Assembly (NCBI RefSeq): GCF_038595055.1
Contig: NZ_CP152002.1
Span: forward strand, 3,330,501-3,394,500
Direction of reading: 5' to 3'
Length of the DNA: 64,000 nucleotides
From: Paenibacillus sp. FSL R7-0345
GTDB taxonomy: Bacteria; Bacillota; Bacilli; Paenibacillales; Paenibacillaceae
Part shown: piece after piece, positions 53,268 through 60,896 of the stretch
Layout of the letters: each line of letters begins with the position of its first letter
Numbering within the stretch: position 1 is the stretch's first letter
Position numbers and translations under genes: made by a program
The notes under the pieces: model-generated
What the model saw: only the letters and a program-made list of their open reading frames with translations
Told to the model about the DNA's origin: nothing
Databases searched by the model: none

Positions 53268-53976
53268 ACCGTTGATACTTGTCGTTGAGGATGACAAACC
53301 GATCCGCAAGCTGATTACAACTACACTGGAGACACAAGGCTATAAATATCACACGGCTGAGACCGGGGAGGCATCCATCCTAGAGGCGGTATCCAACCAG
53401 CCGGATCTGATGATCCTTGATCTGGGGCTGCCGGATATGGACGGTGTAGAGATTATCCGCAAAATCCGGGCATGGTCCAACCTGCCGATCATCGTGGTCA
53501 GCGCCCGCAGTGAAGACCGCGACAAGATCGATGCGCTGGACGCCGGGGCAGATGATTATTTGACCAAGCCGTTCAGTGTCGAGGAGCTGCTGGCCAGACT
53601 GAGGGTCAGCCTGCGCCGGATCCGCTATGACAGCGAAAAGCTGCAGAAGGATGCGTCCGTTTTTACAAACGGCAATTTGAGGATTGATTATGCAGCCGGC
53701 TGCGTATGGATGGGCCAGGAAGAAATCCATCTGACTCCGATCGAATACAAGCTGCTCTGCCTGCTCGCCAAGAACGCGGGAAAGGTGCTGACGCATAATT
53801 ACATCCTGCGGGAGATCTGGGGCAGCCTCACTTATGACGTACCAGCCCTGCGTGTCTTTATGGCAACCCTGCGCAAAAAGATCGAAAAGCCGCCGGCCCA
53901 GTCCAAAATCATTCAGACCCATATTGGCGTGGGGTACAGAATGCTGCAGAGCGGCGAGGACAGCAAATTAGGCTGA
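53260..53976 (+). CDS. kdpE: KdpE response regulator (OmpR family)
   Basis: 238 residues from TTG 53260, which overlaps the kdpD stop by 8 bp; GAGGAGGTG is upstream. The receiver has VVEDDKP, the phospho-Asp in LMILDLGLPDMDG, and Lys in YLTKPFSVEELL. The winged helix OmpR domain ends GVGYRML. KdpD/KdpE signalling controls potassium transport genes in other bacteria. Here candidate targets are its own promoter and the small gene at 54166. Confidence 0.95.
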   Translation: MNKPLILVVEDDKPIRKLITTTLETQGYKYHTAETGEASILEAVSNQPDLMILDLGLPDMDGVEIIRKIRAWSNLPIIVVSARSEDRDKIDALDAGADDYLTKPFSVEELLARLRVSLRRIRYDSEKLQKDASVFTNGNLRIDYAAGCVWMGQEEIHLTPIEYKLLCLLAKNAGKVLTHNYILREIWGSLTYDVPALRVFMATLRKKIEKPPAQSKIIQTHIGVGYRMLQSGEDSKLG

Positions 53977-54027
53977 TTTTTAATATAACCAACTTAATCC
54001 AATCTGCCTAACAGGGCAGCAACACGG

Positions 54028-54055
54028 CCATACTCATAGGAGTATGGTTTTTTTT
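54028..54055 (+). terminator. Terminator of kdpDE
   Basis: CCATACTC (54028-54035) pairs with GAGTATGG (54040-54047) across a four-base loop and is followed by eight T. The T-run runs into the direct repeat at 54052. Confidence 0.88.
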
Positions 54056-54073
54056 AATGCAATCTAAATTGCC
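54052..54073 (+). promoter_or_regulatory. Second 11-bp direct repeat (candidate KdpE site)
   Basis: TTTTAATGCAA followed by TCTAAATTGCC resembles the repeat upstream of kdpD (TTAATGCAATCT is shared). It lies 93 bp before the small membrane protein gene and directly after the kdpDE terminator. Confidence 0.45.
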
Positions 54074-54165
54074 CGGCAGGTACTCTAATCCAGAATTAAC
54101 GGCACAAGTAGTACGCTGGAAACATGAATTTACTTCACAGAACGAATGCTAAAGGAGAGTCAAAG

Positions 54166-54339
54166 ATGGATGATATGCTGCAAACAGCAGGTGTGGCCGC
54201 GATGGTGCTGGTGCTTCTTATGTCTGCCAAAAGATTCTTTGATCTGCGTGATCTTCGGAGACCGGTTGAAGCGGAGGATGAGGAGGCAGTGCGGAAGGCG
54301 GAGGAGGTGGTGCGGGGGTTTAGTTCGGGGAAGGGGTAA
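54166..54339 (+). CDS. Small membrane protein, unknown
   Basis: 57 residues from ATG 54166 with AAAGGAGAG eight bases upstream. One N-terminal membrane helix (AGVAAMVLVLLMSA) is followed by a charged tail (DLRDLRRPVEAEDEEAVRKA). I do not recognise it; it is not KdpF-like in sequence, but it has a similar size class and lies beside kdpDE, sharing their direct-repeat element. It may be a small regulatory or pump-associated peptide. Confidence 0.65.
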   Translation: MDDMLQTAGVAAMVLVLLMSAKRFFDLRDLRRPVEAEDEEAVRKAEEVVRGFSSGKG

Positions 54340-54389
54340 TGATAATTTTATGGCTGAGCTAAGCAGACTGCTCGCTGGTAACGGCAAAT

Positions 54390-54761
54390 TTACTTTGTTA
54401 TAAGTTCTATTAGTTTCTTTGCATCCTTATTTTTTAACCGGAACAGGCTATCTAAACTTCCTCTTATTAAATATCCAGAGCCTTTTTCGATGTTTAAATG
54501 TAGATCATATCTTGTTGTTTTATCATCATTATAATCAAGTATGATTTTATATTCTGAAGGACCTACATCAATTGCACCATGTTCTTTCTTAGTAGAATTC
54601 ACAGCAGTTTCAATCATTTTTATAGAGGGGGCATCAGTATACTCCTTTTGAATTCCATTTGATTCAATAGTAGCTTTAATTACCTTTACTTCATCTCCGC
54701 ATGCGGTTAAAAATGATAGTGATAGGATAAACAAAAGAAAAAATCTGATTCTACTTTTCAT
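54390..54761 (-). CDS. Lipoprotein, unknown function
   Basis: 123 residues. Signal peptide with a lipobox LTAC at about residue 21; the mature part has a small alpha/beta pattern with IVEL-type strands and IKMIETAVNSTKKEHG. It lies in DNA visibly richer in A and T than its neighbours, as does the following gap. I recognise no family. Transfer from elsewhere is possible from composition alone. Confidence 0.75.
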   Translation of the reverse strand: MKSRIRFFLLFILSLSFLTACGDEVKVIKATIESNGIQKEYTDAPSIKMIETAVNSTKKEHGAIDVGPSEYKIILDYNDDKTTRYDLHLNIEKGSGYLIRGSLDSLFRLKNKDAKKLIELITK

Positions 54762-55202
54762 AAAATGCTCCTTAGAAGATATATAAAGGAGACTGTTATT
54801 CGGTCCCCTTTATATATTAGAGTAGTAAAGATTACTTATTTAAAAAATAGTTATTATATATACCATTCAAAATGCTTTCTCTCGAGTTATTGCCGCTTTT
54901 ACTAAAAGTTACATTTTGTTCCGGTAATGAATTTACTTCTTCCAAGTCAAATTTTCCGTTATTTCTATTTGTTAAAAAATATTGTCCTTCTTTTTGTGAG
55001 AATTCATTTTCTTCCTCCTTGAGGAATTATATGGAAACATATGTATTATATATTATCATCTTTTTTGTGCGATATATTTAATTTAAGGAAAAAAATAGAA
55101 TTTAAATAAAAGTGTTTGTAATTCCGCCTGTTTTTATTTTACAATCATGTGTATAATAAATAAGACTAACTAATGACAGGAGCTGACAGGATAATGTAGG
55201 AT
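54762..55202. other. AT-rich gap with the ABC-F promoter
   Basis: No gene I can support; a 69-codon open frame at 54872 has no ribosome site. TATAAT at 55152-55157 is a perfect -10 with only a weak -35, so the ABC-F leader should start near 55164. Confidence 0.55.
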
Positions 55203-55399
55203 TTCTTGCGCTTATATAAAACGATAAAACAGATTTCCGCGAGGCCACCAGGCTTTGTGTGTTTTATGCTTTATGTGCAAGAAGGTCCTGCATCCTTTCA
55301 CTCAGAATAATAGCCGTATCCGCCGCTTACTTAAGGGGCCGGGTCTGCTGTATTTTATTTGAGCTGCGGAAGCATACCTTCTTGCAGCTCATTTTATTT
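55203..55399 (+). ncRNA. ABC-F leader RNA with attenuator
   Basis: Three mutually exclusive helices can be drawn. Segment 55203-55231 pairs with 55260-55283 (about 23 bp with a 4-base bulge). TGCAAGAAGGT (55276-55286) pairs perfectly with ACCTTCTTGCA (55376-55386). The same 3' segment also forms the terminator: GAGCTGC (55361-55367) with GCAGCTC (55384-55390), then ATTTTATTT. This is a classical attenuator layout. Established knowledge: many ABC-F resistance genes are controlled by leader attenuation. Confidence 0.72.
55273..55362 (+). CDS. Leader peptide (uORF) of the ABC-F attenuator
   Basis: A 29-codon frame from ATG 55273 ends at TGA 55360-55362, exactly at the base of the terminator. 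It begins MCKKVLHPF and ends GLLYFI, with many basic residues in between. Its first codons overlap the antiterminator segment. The ribosome site is poor and lies in the first hairpin. A shorter overlapping frame from ATG 55266 is an alternative. Confidence 0.5.
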   Translation: MCKKVLHPFTQNNSRIRRLLKGPGLLYFI

Positions 55400-55418
55400 G
55401 GTACAGGAGGTTATTTGC

Positions 55419-56900
55419 ATGTCATTAATTAATGTCTCGAATCTTACATTTGCCTATGACGGCAGCTACGATAATATATTTGAAAAGGTAAGCTTTCAGC
55501 TGGATACCGACTGGAAGCTGGGCTTTACAGGGAGAAACGGGCGCGGCAAAACAACATTTTTGAACCTGCTGCTCGGCAAATATGAATATAGCGGAACCAT
55601 CTCGGCAAAAGTGGGCTTCGACTATTTCCCGTTCCCGGTGGAGCATCCTGAATACTTGACCATGGACGTCTTTGAAGAGATCTGTCCGGATGCGGAGCAG
55701 TGGCAGTTCGTTCGTGAATTGTCCTTATTAAAGGTTGAGGCGGATGATGTGTTATACCGGCCGTTTGAGTCGCTGTCTAACGGAGAGCAGACGAAGGTGC
55801 TGCTGGCAGCGTTATTTTTGAAGGAAAACAGCTTCCTTCTGATCGACGAGCCGACCAATCACCTTGATATGGAGGCCAGACAGCTCGTCAGTGAGTATCT
55901 TAACAATAAAAAAGGCTTTATCCTGGTTTCCCATGACCGTGCGTTTCTGGATAATTGCGTCGATCACATCCTTTCGATCAATAAAACCGGCATCGACATC
56001 CAAAAAGGCAGCTTCTCGGAATGATGGGACAATAAACAGCGGCAGGACGCCCGTGAACTGGCGGAGAATGACAAGCTGCAGGCCGACATCAGGCGTTTAT
56101 CAGACGCAGCCAAGCGTACCAGCAACTGGTCGGACGAAGTGGAAAAAAGCAAAAACGGTACGCGTAACTCCGGCTCCAAGCTGGATAAGGGCTACGTCGG
56201 ACATAAGGCAGCGAAAATGATGAAACGCTCCAAATCGATGGAGCAGCGCCAGCAGAGCGCAATTGATGACAAGTCGAAGCTGCTAAAAAATATTGAAAGC
56301 TCAGCCAGCCTGAAGATTACCCAGCTTCCGTATCACAAAAAACAACTGGCCGAATTTGACCATATCTCGATCCATTACGGGGAACGGAGGGTATGCAGTG
56401 ACATCAGCTTTGTAATTGAACAAGGCGAGCGGATCGCCATTTCGGGCAAAAACGGTTCCGGCAAATCCAGTCTGCTCAAGCTGCTGACCGGGGAGGATAT
56501 TAGCTATGCAGGAACATTTCGGACCGGCAGCCAGCTGAAAATTTCCTATGTATCCCAAGACACCTCGTATCTGCAGGGCAGCTTAACCGATTACGCACGG
56601 GAGCAGGAGATTGATGAAAGCCTGTTTAAGGCGATTCTGCGAAAGCTTGATTTTTCCAGGGTACAGTTCGAAAAGGATATGGCCTCGTTCAGCGGAGGAC
56701 AGAAGAAAAAGGTGCTGATCGCCCGGAGTCTCAGTGAGCAGGCCCATTTATACATCTGGGATGAGCCGCTGAATTTTATAGACATCTATTCCCGGATGCA
56801 GATTGAGGAGCTGCTGCTTGAATCTGCGCCGACGCTGCTGTTTGTGGAGCATGACCGGGAATTTTGCCGGAATATTGCTACTAAAACTATCTCGCTTTAA
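55419..56900 (+). pseudogene. Lsa-type ABC-F ribosomal protection gene with in-frame TGA
   Basis: One frame runs from ATG 55419 (ACAGGAGG upstream) to a stop at 56900, interrupted once by TGA at 56022-56024. The first half has GRNGRGKT, LSNGEQTK and FLLIDEPTNHLD; the second has GKNGSGKS, FSGGQKKK and IWDEPLNFID. Total length (about 493 codons) and these motifs match Lsa-type ABC-F proteins, which displace lincosamide, streptogramin A and pleuromutilin drugs from ribosomes. At the TGA the sequence reads GSFSE-stop-WDNKQRQD, where relatives carry a tryptophan pair, so one TGG to TGA change explains the break. Readthrough or re-initiation at a later ATG (56139) could still yield parts. Confidence 0.88.
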
Positions 56901-57058
56901 AAAAATGCCGGCTGCATGAAGTTAAGGGATAAGAATATCGTCCATCATTAACCGTTTATTATCAATTGCTGCTGCTTTATTTTTCCTGTAAACTTCAGCT
57001 GAATAGCTGCGGGGCTGATCCCTGCTGCTTCTATCCTGCTGAAGGAAAGGATTTTACT

Positions 57059-58342
57059 ATGAACGATATACACAGTCTTCATCCTAACAAGCTTACGATA
57101 ACAATGTGGGATTTCTCCTGGTACACGATGACGCTGCCGGGTGAACCTTATCATGATCTGGCCGCCCGGTTCGCGGAAGCGGTAGAGCGCGGGTACAATA
57201 CGATTCGAATCTGTGCTATGCCATTCCTGTTGTTTACCGCTGAAGGCAAACGTCCCGGCCCGCTGAAATTCGGCAGCCTCGGCAAGGTCGGCCAGCGGAC
57301 CAGATGGTACAACTGTATCGGCGGAGCAGAGCTGGACGGGCATGCCCATCTGCTCGAGCTGTTCAAACAGGCAGCTGCGCATAACTGCTATATTATGCTG
57401 TCCTCGTGGGAGTACCAGCAGAGCCCGAGCTTTCTGGCGCACCCGCAGCTGCGCGACGAGCTGGCGGCAATTGCACCTGAAGACCGGTTCATGGCGATTG
57501 CCAAATCGATGAGCCGGTTAATCCATTACGTAAAAGAAGCCGGATATGGCAAGCAGATTATATATGCGGAGCTGCACAATGAGGTGGAGTTCGGTCAGCT
57601 GACTGCCGTTGGAGCAGCCCAAGGTGTGGCGTTTGAAAATGTACCGGCTAACGTGAGAATCATGCAGCCTTATATTGAAGAAGCCGTCGGCTATCTGCGC
57701 GGGCAGCATCCGGATACACTAATTACAGCAAGCTATACTGTAAATGAGGAATATCCGAAAGCTTATGTAGCCCGCAATATGCAGGTCGGACATTATCATC
57801 TGTATATCAAGGGTGTGCTGAACGAGCTGATGCATAGTGCCGGGATTGATGATGACAATGTGCCGTTTCCCGGTGAATTCGTCCAATCACTGCTCAGGGA
57901 GGATGCACCGCCTTTTGAGGAATGGAGCCTGCCTGAAGGCCAGGAGTGGCGGATGGAGGGGAACCCCGTGGGCATGCGGCTGATCTATCTGCACGACTGG
58001 GCAGACCCGGACAAATGGGATCTTTTCCTGTATGACAGATACGGGGCGCATAAGATCGCGATGCTGCAGAAGGCTGATAAATCCTTTGAAGAAATCCATG
58101 AATGGGCAGTCCAGGCAGACTTGCCGATTGTAATCGGGGAAGGTTATGTCGGGTATACGCCGCTGCTGGCCGGCTTCGAGGAAGGGCCTGTAGGCAAATT
58201 TATCGCCGAATATGCGATTCGCAAGGGAATGGGGCTCGGCTTCTGGGGGATGACGCTCTGCTCCAACTCCGCACCGCATCATCCGTTCTGGGATGATATC
58301 GCCTGGCAGCAGAAGTGGAACCGGTTTATTCTGGAGAGCTAG
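57059..58342 (+). CDS. Cellulase-like glycoside hydrolase
   Basis: 427 residues from ATG 57059 (GAAGGAAAGG upstream). The N-terminus has TITMWDFSWYTMTLPGEPYHD; the fold looks like a TIM barrel with possible catalytic Glu in YAELHNEVEFGQL (acid/base) and in LPIVIGEGYVGYT (nucleophile). It resembles the cellulase-like family PF12876. There is no signal peptide, so it should act in the cytoplasm. The substrate is unknown. It is monocistronic; a shared terminator follows. Confidence 0.82.
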   Translation: MNDIHSLHPNKLTITMWDFSWYTMTLPGEPYHDLAARFAEAVERGYNTIRICAMPFLLFTAEGKRPGPLKFGSLGKVGQRTRWYNCIGGAELDGHAHLLELFKQAAAHNCYIMLSSWEYQQSPSFLAHPQLRDELAAIAPEDRFMAIAKSMSRLIHYVKEAGYGKQIIYAELHNEVEFGQLTAVGAAQGVAFENVPANVRIMQPYIEEAVGYLRGQHPDTLITASYTVNEEYPKAYVARNMQVGHYHLYIKGVLNELMHSAGIDDDNVPFPGEFVQSLLREDAPPFEEWSLPEGQEWRMEGNPVGMRLIYLHDWADPDKWDLFLYDRYGAHKIAMLQKADKSFEEIHEWAVQADLPIVIGEGYVGYTPLLAGFEEGPVGKFIAEYAIRKGMGLGFWGMTLCSNSAPHHPFWDDIAWQQKWNRFILES

Positions 58343-58371
58343 ACAATTGGCAGCGATGATAGTCATGATAA

Positions 58372-58426
58372 AAGGCGGCTGCGCATGTTCTTATGATGAA
58401 GAACATGTGCCAGCCGCCTTATTTTA
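58372..58426. terminator. Bidirectional terminator between hydrolase and Rieske genes
   Basis: AAGGCGGCTG (58372-58381) pairs with CAGCCGCCTT (58411-58420); an inner ATGTTCTT/AAGAACAT stem adds 8 bp, and ATTTTAT follows. It lies between convergent genes. Confidence 0.9.
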
Positions 58427-58437
58427 TAAGGGCTGAT

Positions 58438-59484
58438 TTAAGATGTGTAGTCTCTGCCGAGACCCAGCTCGGTCAGCAGCTGTCTGTAGGCAATTGAAGT
58501 CCGGTCAGCCGGAATATGCGCTTCTGCGGTCAGATCCAGCGGCAGATCCTCCGGAGTCTGGGCTTCTACCATCTCCCGGTCCTCCGAGAATACCTGAAGA
58601 TTGAATTTAATCGTGTCCTCAACAGGTACGGACTTATCGAAATTGCGTGAGATCGGGCAGAACAACCGGGTATAACGTGCAGATACAGGAGAGGCGCAGT
58701 TCAGGATCATCAGCTTCCCGTCTTCCGGAAAATGAACGGTAAGCGATGCCGCGAAGGGGGCAAACACCCGGAATGCGCGCAGCCACATAAAGCCTTCCGG
58801 TGCCGGATTCTCCTGGCCTTTGCCGTAGTTGCTGACCGTGCTCCAGTAATCGGCATGCAGCTCAGTGCCTTCCCGTCTGACCTTATATTGCGGAACCTCT
58901 GTGTTGTCAGGATCGGCAAATGAATCAGCATGAACGTAAGCAAAATGGGACACATCCAGAAAGCCTTCCATCTGGCGTCCTGACGAACCGGCAATATCAA
59001 AGCTGGGCGGCAAAATATTAACAAAATCCGGATCATCCCACCCGCTGAATTCCGGAAGCTGCTCTTCCGTTCCGGCCAGCGAGGTCCAGATTAACCCGTA
59101 GCGTTCAACGGCAGGGTACATCATGAGCTTTAGCTTTGGTGAGATTTTGGCGTTTGGATGTGCGGGAACGGAGGTGCAGGCACCCTCGCAGTTATAACGG
59201 AACCCGTGATAAGGACAGACAATTTCTTCATTTTCGACCCAGCCCAGACTTAGCGGGGCTCCCCGGTGGAAACAGAGATCGCGGGCAATCACAACCTTGC
59301 CGTGGCTGCGGTAGCAGACCAGCTTGACATCCAGTAGCTTGACGGATACAGGCTTATCTTTGATTTCCTCAGCGATGGCAACCGGATACCAGTATTGGGA
59401 CAGAACCTGCCAGTCACCCGGTGTAAAGGTACAGTTACGGGGAAGCTGCATTTGAAATTCAGCGAGCGCATTACTTTTTGTCAT
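58438..59484 (-). CDS. Rieske non-heme iron oxygenase, alpha-subunit type
   Basis: 348 residues from ATG 59484 (AAAGGAGAG upstream). The Rieske domain (about 25-125) has the cluster ligands in CFHRGAPLS and CPYHGFRYN. The C-terminal catalytic domain is of the vanillate-demethylase type; DVSHFAYVHADSFAD supplies candidate iron-binding His residues. No reductase gene is adjacent, so electrons come from elsewhere. The purine-riboswitch-like leader suggests a purine substrate; HpxD, a Rieske enzyme of purine breakdown in Klebsiella, offers a precedent (inference). Confidence 0.9.
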   Translation of the reverse strand: MTKSNALAEFQMQLPRNCTFTPGDWQVLSQYWYPVAIAEEIKDKPVSVKLLDVKLVCYRSHGKVVIARDLCFHRGAPLSLGWVENEEIVCPYHGFRYNCEGACTSVPAHPNAKISPKLKLMMYPAVERYGLIWTSLAGTEEQLPEFSGWDDPDFVNILPPSFDIAGSSGRQMEGFLDVSHFAYVHADSFADPDNTEVPQYKVRREGTELHADYWSTVSNYGKGQENPAPEGFMWLRAFRVFAPFAASLTVHFPEDGKLMILNCASPVSARYTRLFCPISRNFDKSVPVEDTIKFNLQVFSEDREMVEAQTPEDLPLDLTAEAHIPADRTSIAYRQLLTELGLGRDYTS

Positions 59485-59607
59485 GGTAGGTTCTCTCCTT
59501 TAAGTTACGGATAGTGGAAATGCAATAAACCCCAGGTTAAAGAGGCACAGAGGGGAAGAGGGTTGTATCTGCAAGTTCAAATACAAGCCGCATCAGCTCA
59601 TGCATCC

Positions 59608-59677
59608 TCTTGTAGCCTGGGGCAATTTACGGTTGCCTGGTCGAGACGCCCACTCCGATTAATGGGCTTATACAAGA
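59608..59677 (-). ncRNA. Purine-riboswitch-like aptamer upstream of the Rieske gene
   Basis: Read on the minus strand: P1 TCTTGTA (59677-59671) with TACAAGA (59614-59608); J1/2 TAA; P2 GCCCATT (59667-59661) with AGTGGGC (59654-59648); L2 AATCGG; J2/3 GTCTCGAC (59647-59640); P3 GGCAA (59637-59633) with TTGCC (59625-59621); L3 CCGTAAA (59632-59626), identical to the xpt guanine aptamer L3 as I recall it; then CCAGGCT before P1. Deviations: J2/3 has G where canonical aptamers have U51, and extra bases CCAG lie between P3 and J3/1. The C at 59615 may correspond to specificity base C74. Confidence 0.75.
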
Positions 59678-59692
59678 TCTTAAATGTTATAT

Positions 59693-59712
59693 AATATGAC
59701 ATTTATCATATT
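59693..59712. promoter_or_regulatory. Inverted repeat at the Rieske transcript start
   Basis: AATATGA (59693-59699) and TCATATT (59706-59712) are perfect inverted arms around CATTTA. It lies at the predicted transcript start, so it could be a repressor site or a 5' hairpin. Confidence 0.5.
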
Positions 59713-59716
59713 AAAT

Positions 59717-59746
59717 ATATTATTCCACGCAAGACATCTTTGTCAA
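59717..59746 (-). promoter_or_regulatory. SigA promoter of the Rieske gene
   Basis: On the minus strand TTGACA (59746-59741), an 18-bp spacer and TAATAT (59722-59717). The predicted start near 59710 gives a leader of about 225 nt containing the aptamer. Confidence 0.8.
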
Positions 59747-59805
59747 TGTTATTTTAAATGACGTATTGGATATTTTTTTTATTGAAAAAGCAGAAATAAG
59801 CAAAG

Positions 59806-59881
59806 AAAAAAGAGCACCTGCAGATCGCTAATGTCAGTTATCCTCTCGAAATCACTGCATTGAACCATCCGGGTACTCTTT
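59806..59881 (-). terminator. Terminator of the siderophore-binding gene
   Basis: On the minus strand AAAGAGTACC (59881-59872) pairs with GGTGCTCTTT (59818-59809), ten pairs with one G.U, a long loop of about 53 bases, then a T-run. The loop is unusually long. Confidence 0.65.
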
Positions 59882-59891
59882 AAGGGCTTAT

Positions 59892-60896
59892 TTACTCAAC
59901 TCGTGGCGCAGCCAGCAGACTTTCTGCAATGTAATCGAGCTGGGCATTAAGGGAGTAAATATCGCTGTAATAGGACAAGCCGAAATCGATGTTAATGAGC
60001 CGGCCCGCTTTTACCGCAGGGATACTGTTCCAGATCGGGTCCTGGGTGAGATCGGCCATCCCTTCATAGGATGAACGGAACATGTAATCCCCGCTGTAGT
60101 CGGCCAGTACTTCAAATGATACATCCTCACCGGTTGCTCCCGCAGAAGTCTCAACCTTCTCCTGAATAATTGCCGGGGCTTTCATGCCCAGATATTCATA
60201 GATTACCTGGGAGCCGCGTCCGAACTGCTTGCTGGTCACAACAGCCATGCTGCGTTTAGCGCCGCCCTCCATAATGGATACAGTGCGGTCAAGGATACCG
60301 GCGCCTTTGAGCTTCTGCTTGCTGTCTTCGACCTTAGCGTAGAACTCATCAAACAAGCTCTTTGCCTGATTCTCTTTACCGAGTGCTTCTCCGATAAAGG
60401 ATACACGCTCCTCGTCGCTCATTTTATCGTAAGGGACCAGTACAGTAGGGGCGATGTCCTTAAGTACTTCATAGGTTTTATCCGAAGGTACAATAATCAG
60501 ATCCGGATTAAGTGACAGGACAGCTTCCGGGCTCGCTTCAAACCAGGTTCCCAGCTTCTGTACATCACTGAGCTCATCTTCAAAGGCAGCCCCTTCAGAA
60601 ACATCAGATACGCCGACCGGCTTAACACCAAGCGCCAATACATCTCCGAGCATGTACAGAACTACGACACGCTGTGGATCAGCGGGAATTTCAATATCCC
60701 CTTTGACCGTTGTAATAATCCGGCTCTGTGCTTCTGCAGCGGGTTTCTCAGTAGCCGCAGGCGCAGTGCTTGCCGGGGGTGACGGGGATGCGCTGCTGGC
60801 AGCTGTATTGGTATTTCCTGCTCCGCAGGCGCTGAGCACGATGGTGAAGCATAACAGTAAGGTAATAAAAAGTGACGGTCTGGCAGATTTAAACAT
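59892..60896 (-). CDS. Siderophore ABC transporter substrate-binding lipoprotein (nested start)
   Basis: 334 residues from ATG 60896, with AAGGAG eight bases upstream. The signal peptide ends in a lipobox LSAC near residue 23, followed by a Ser/Pro/Ala/Thr linker and a periplasmic-binding-protein type 2 domain (VVVLYMLGDVLALGVKPVG, PDLIIVPSD, PTVLVPYDKM) typical of iron-siderophore binding. A Fur box and promoter lie just upstream, inside the 3' part of the AraC reading frame. Permease genes are not adjacent. It can be translated alone or as the C-terminal part of the longer frame. Confidence 0.9.
   Translation of the reverse strand: MFKSARPSLFITLLLCFTIVLSACGAGNTNTAASSASPSPPASTAPAATEKPAAEAQSRIITTVKGDIEIPADPQRVVVLYMLGDVLALGVKPVGVSDVSEGAAFEDELSDVQKLGTWFEASPEAVLSLNPDLIIVPSDKTYEVLKDIAPTVLVPYDKMSDEERVSFIGEALGKENQAKSLFDEFYAKVEDSKQKLKGAGILDRTVSIMEGGAKRSMAVVTSKQFGRGSQVIYEYLGMKAPAIIQEKVETSAGATGEDVSFEVLADYSGDYMFRSSYEGMADLTQDPIWNSIPAVKAGRLINIDFGLSYYSDIYSLNAQLDYIAESLLAAPRVE

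Noticed and set aside
54166..54339. KdpF
   Set aside because: Location and size are suggestive, but the sequence lacks KdpF character and no kdpABC follows.
54872..55081. 69-codon frame in the AT-rich gap
   Set aside because: No ribosome site, Phe/Ser-rich low-complexity translation, and a composition-driven open frame.
56022..56024. TGA read as selenocysteine in the ABC-F gene
   Set aside because: The position corresponds to tryptophan in the family, there is no redox role, and no SECIS-like hairpin is evident immediately downstream.
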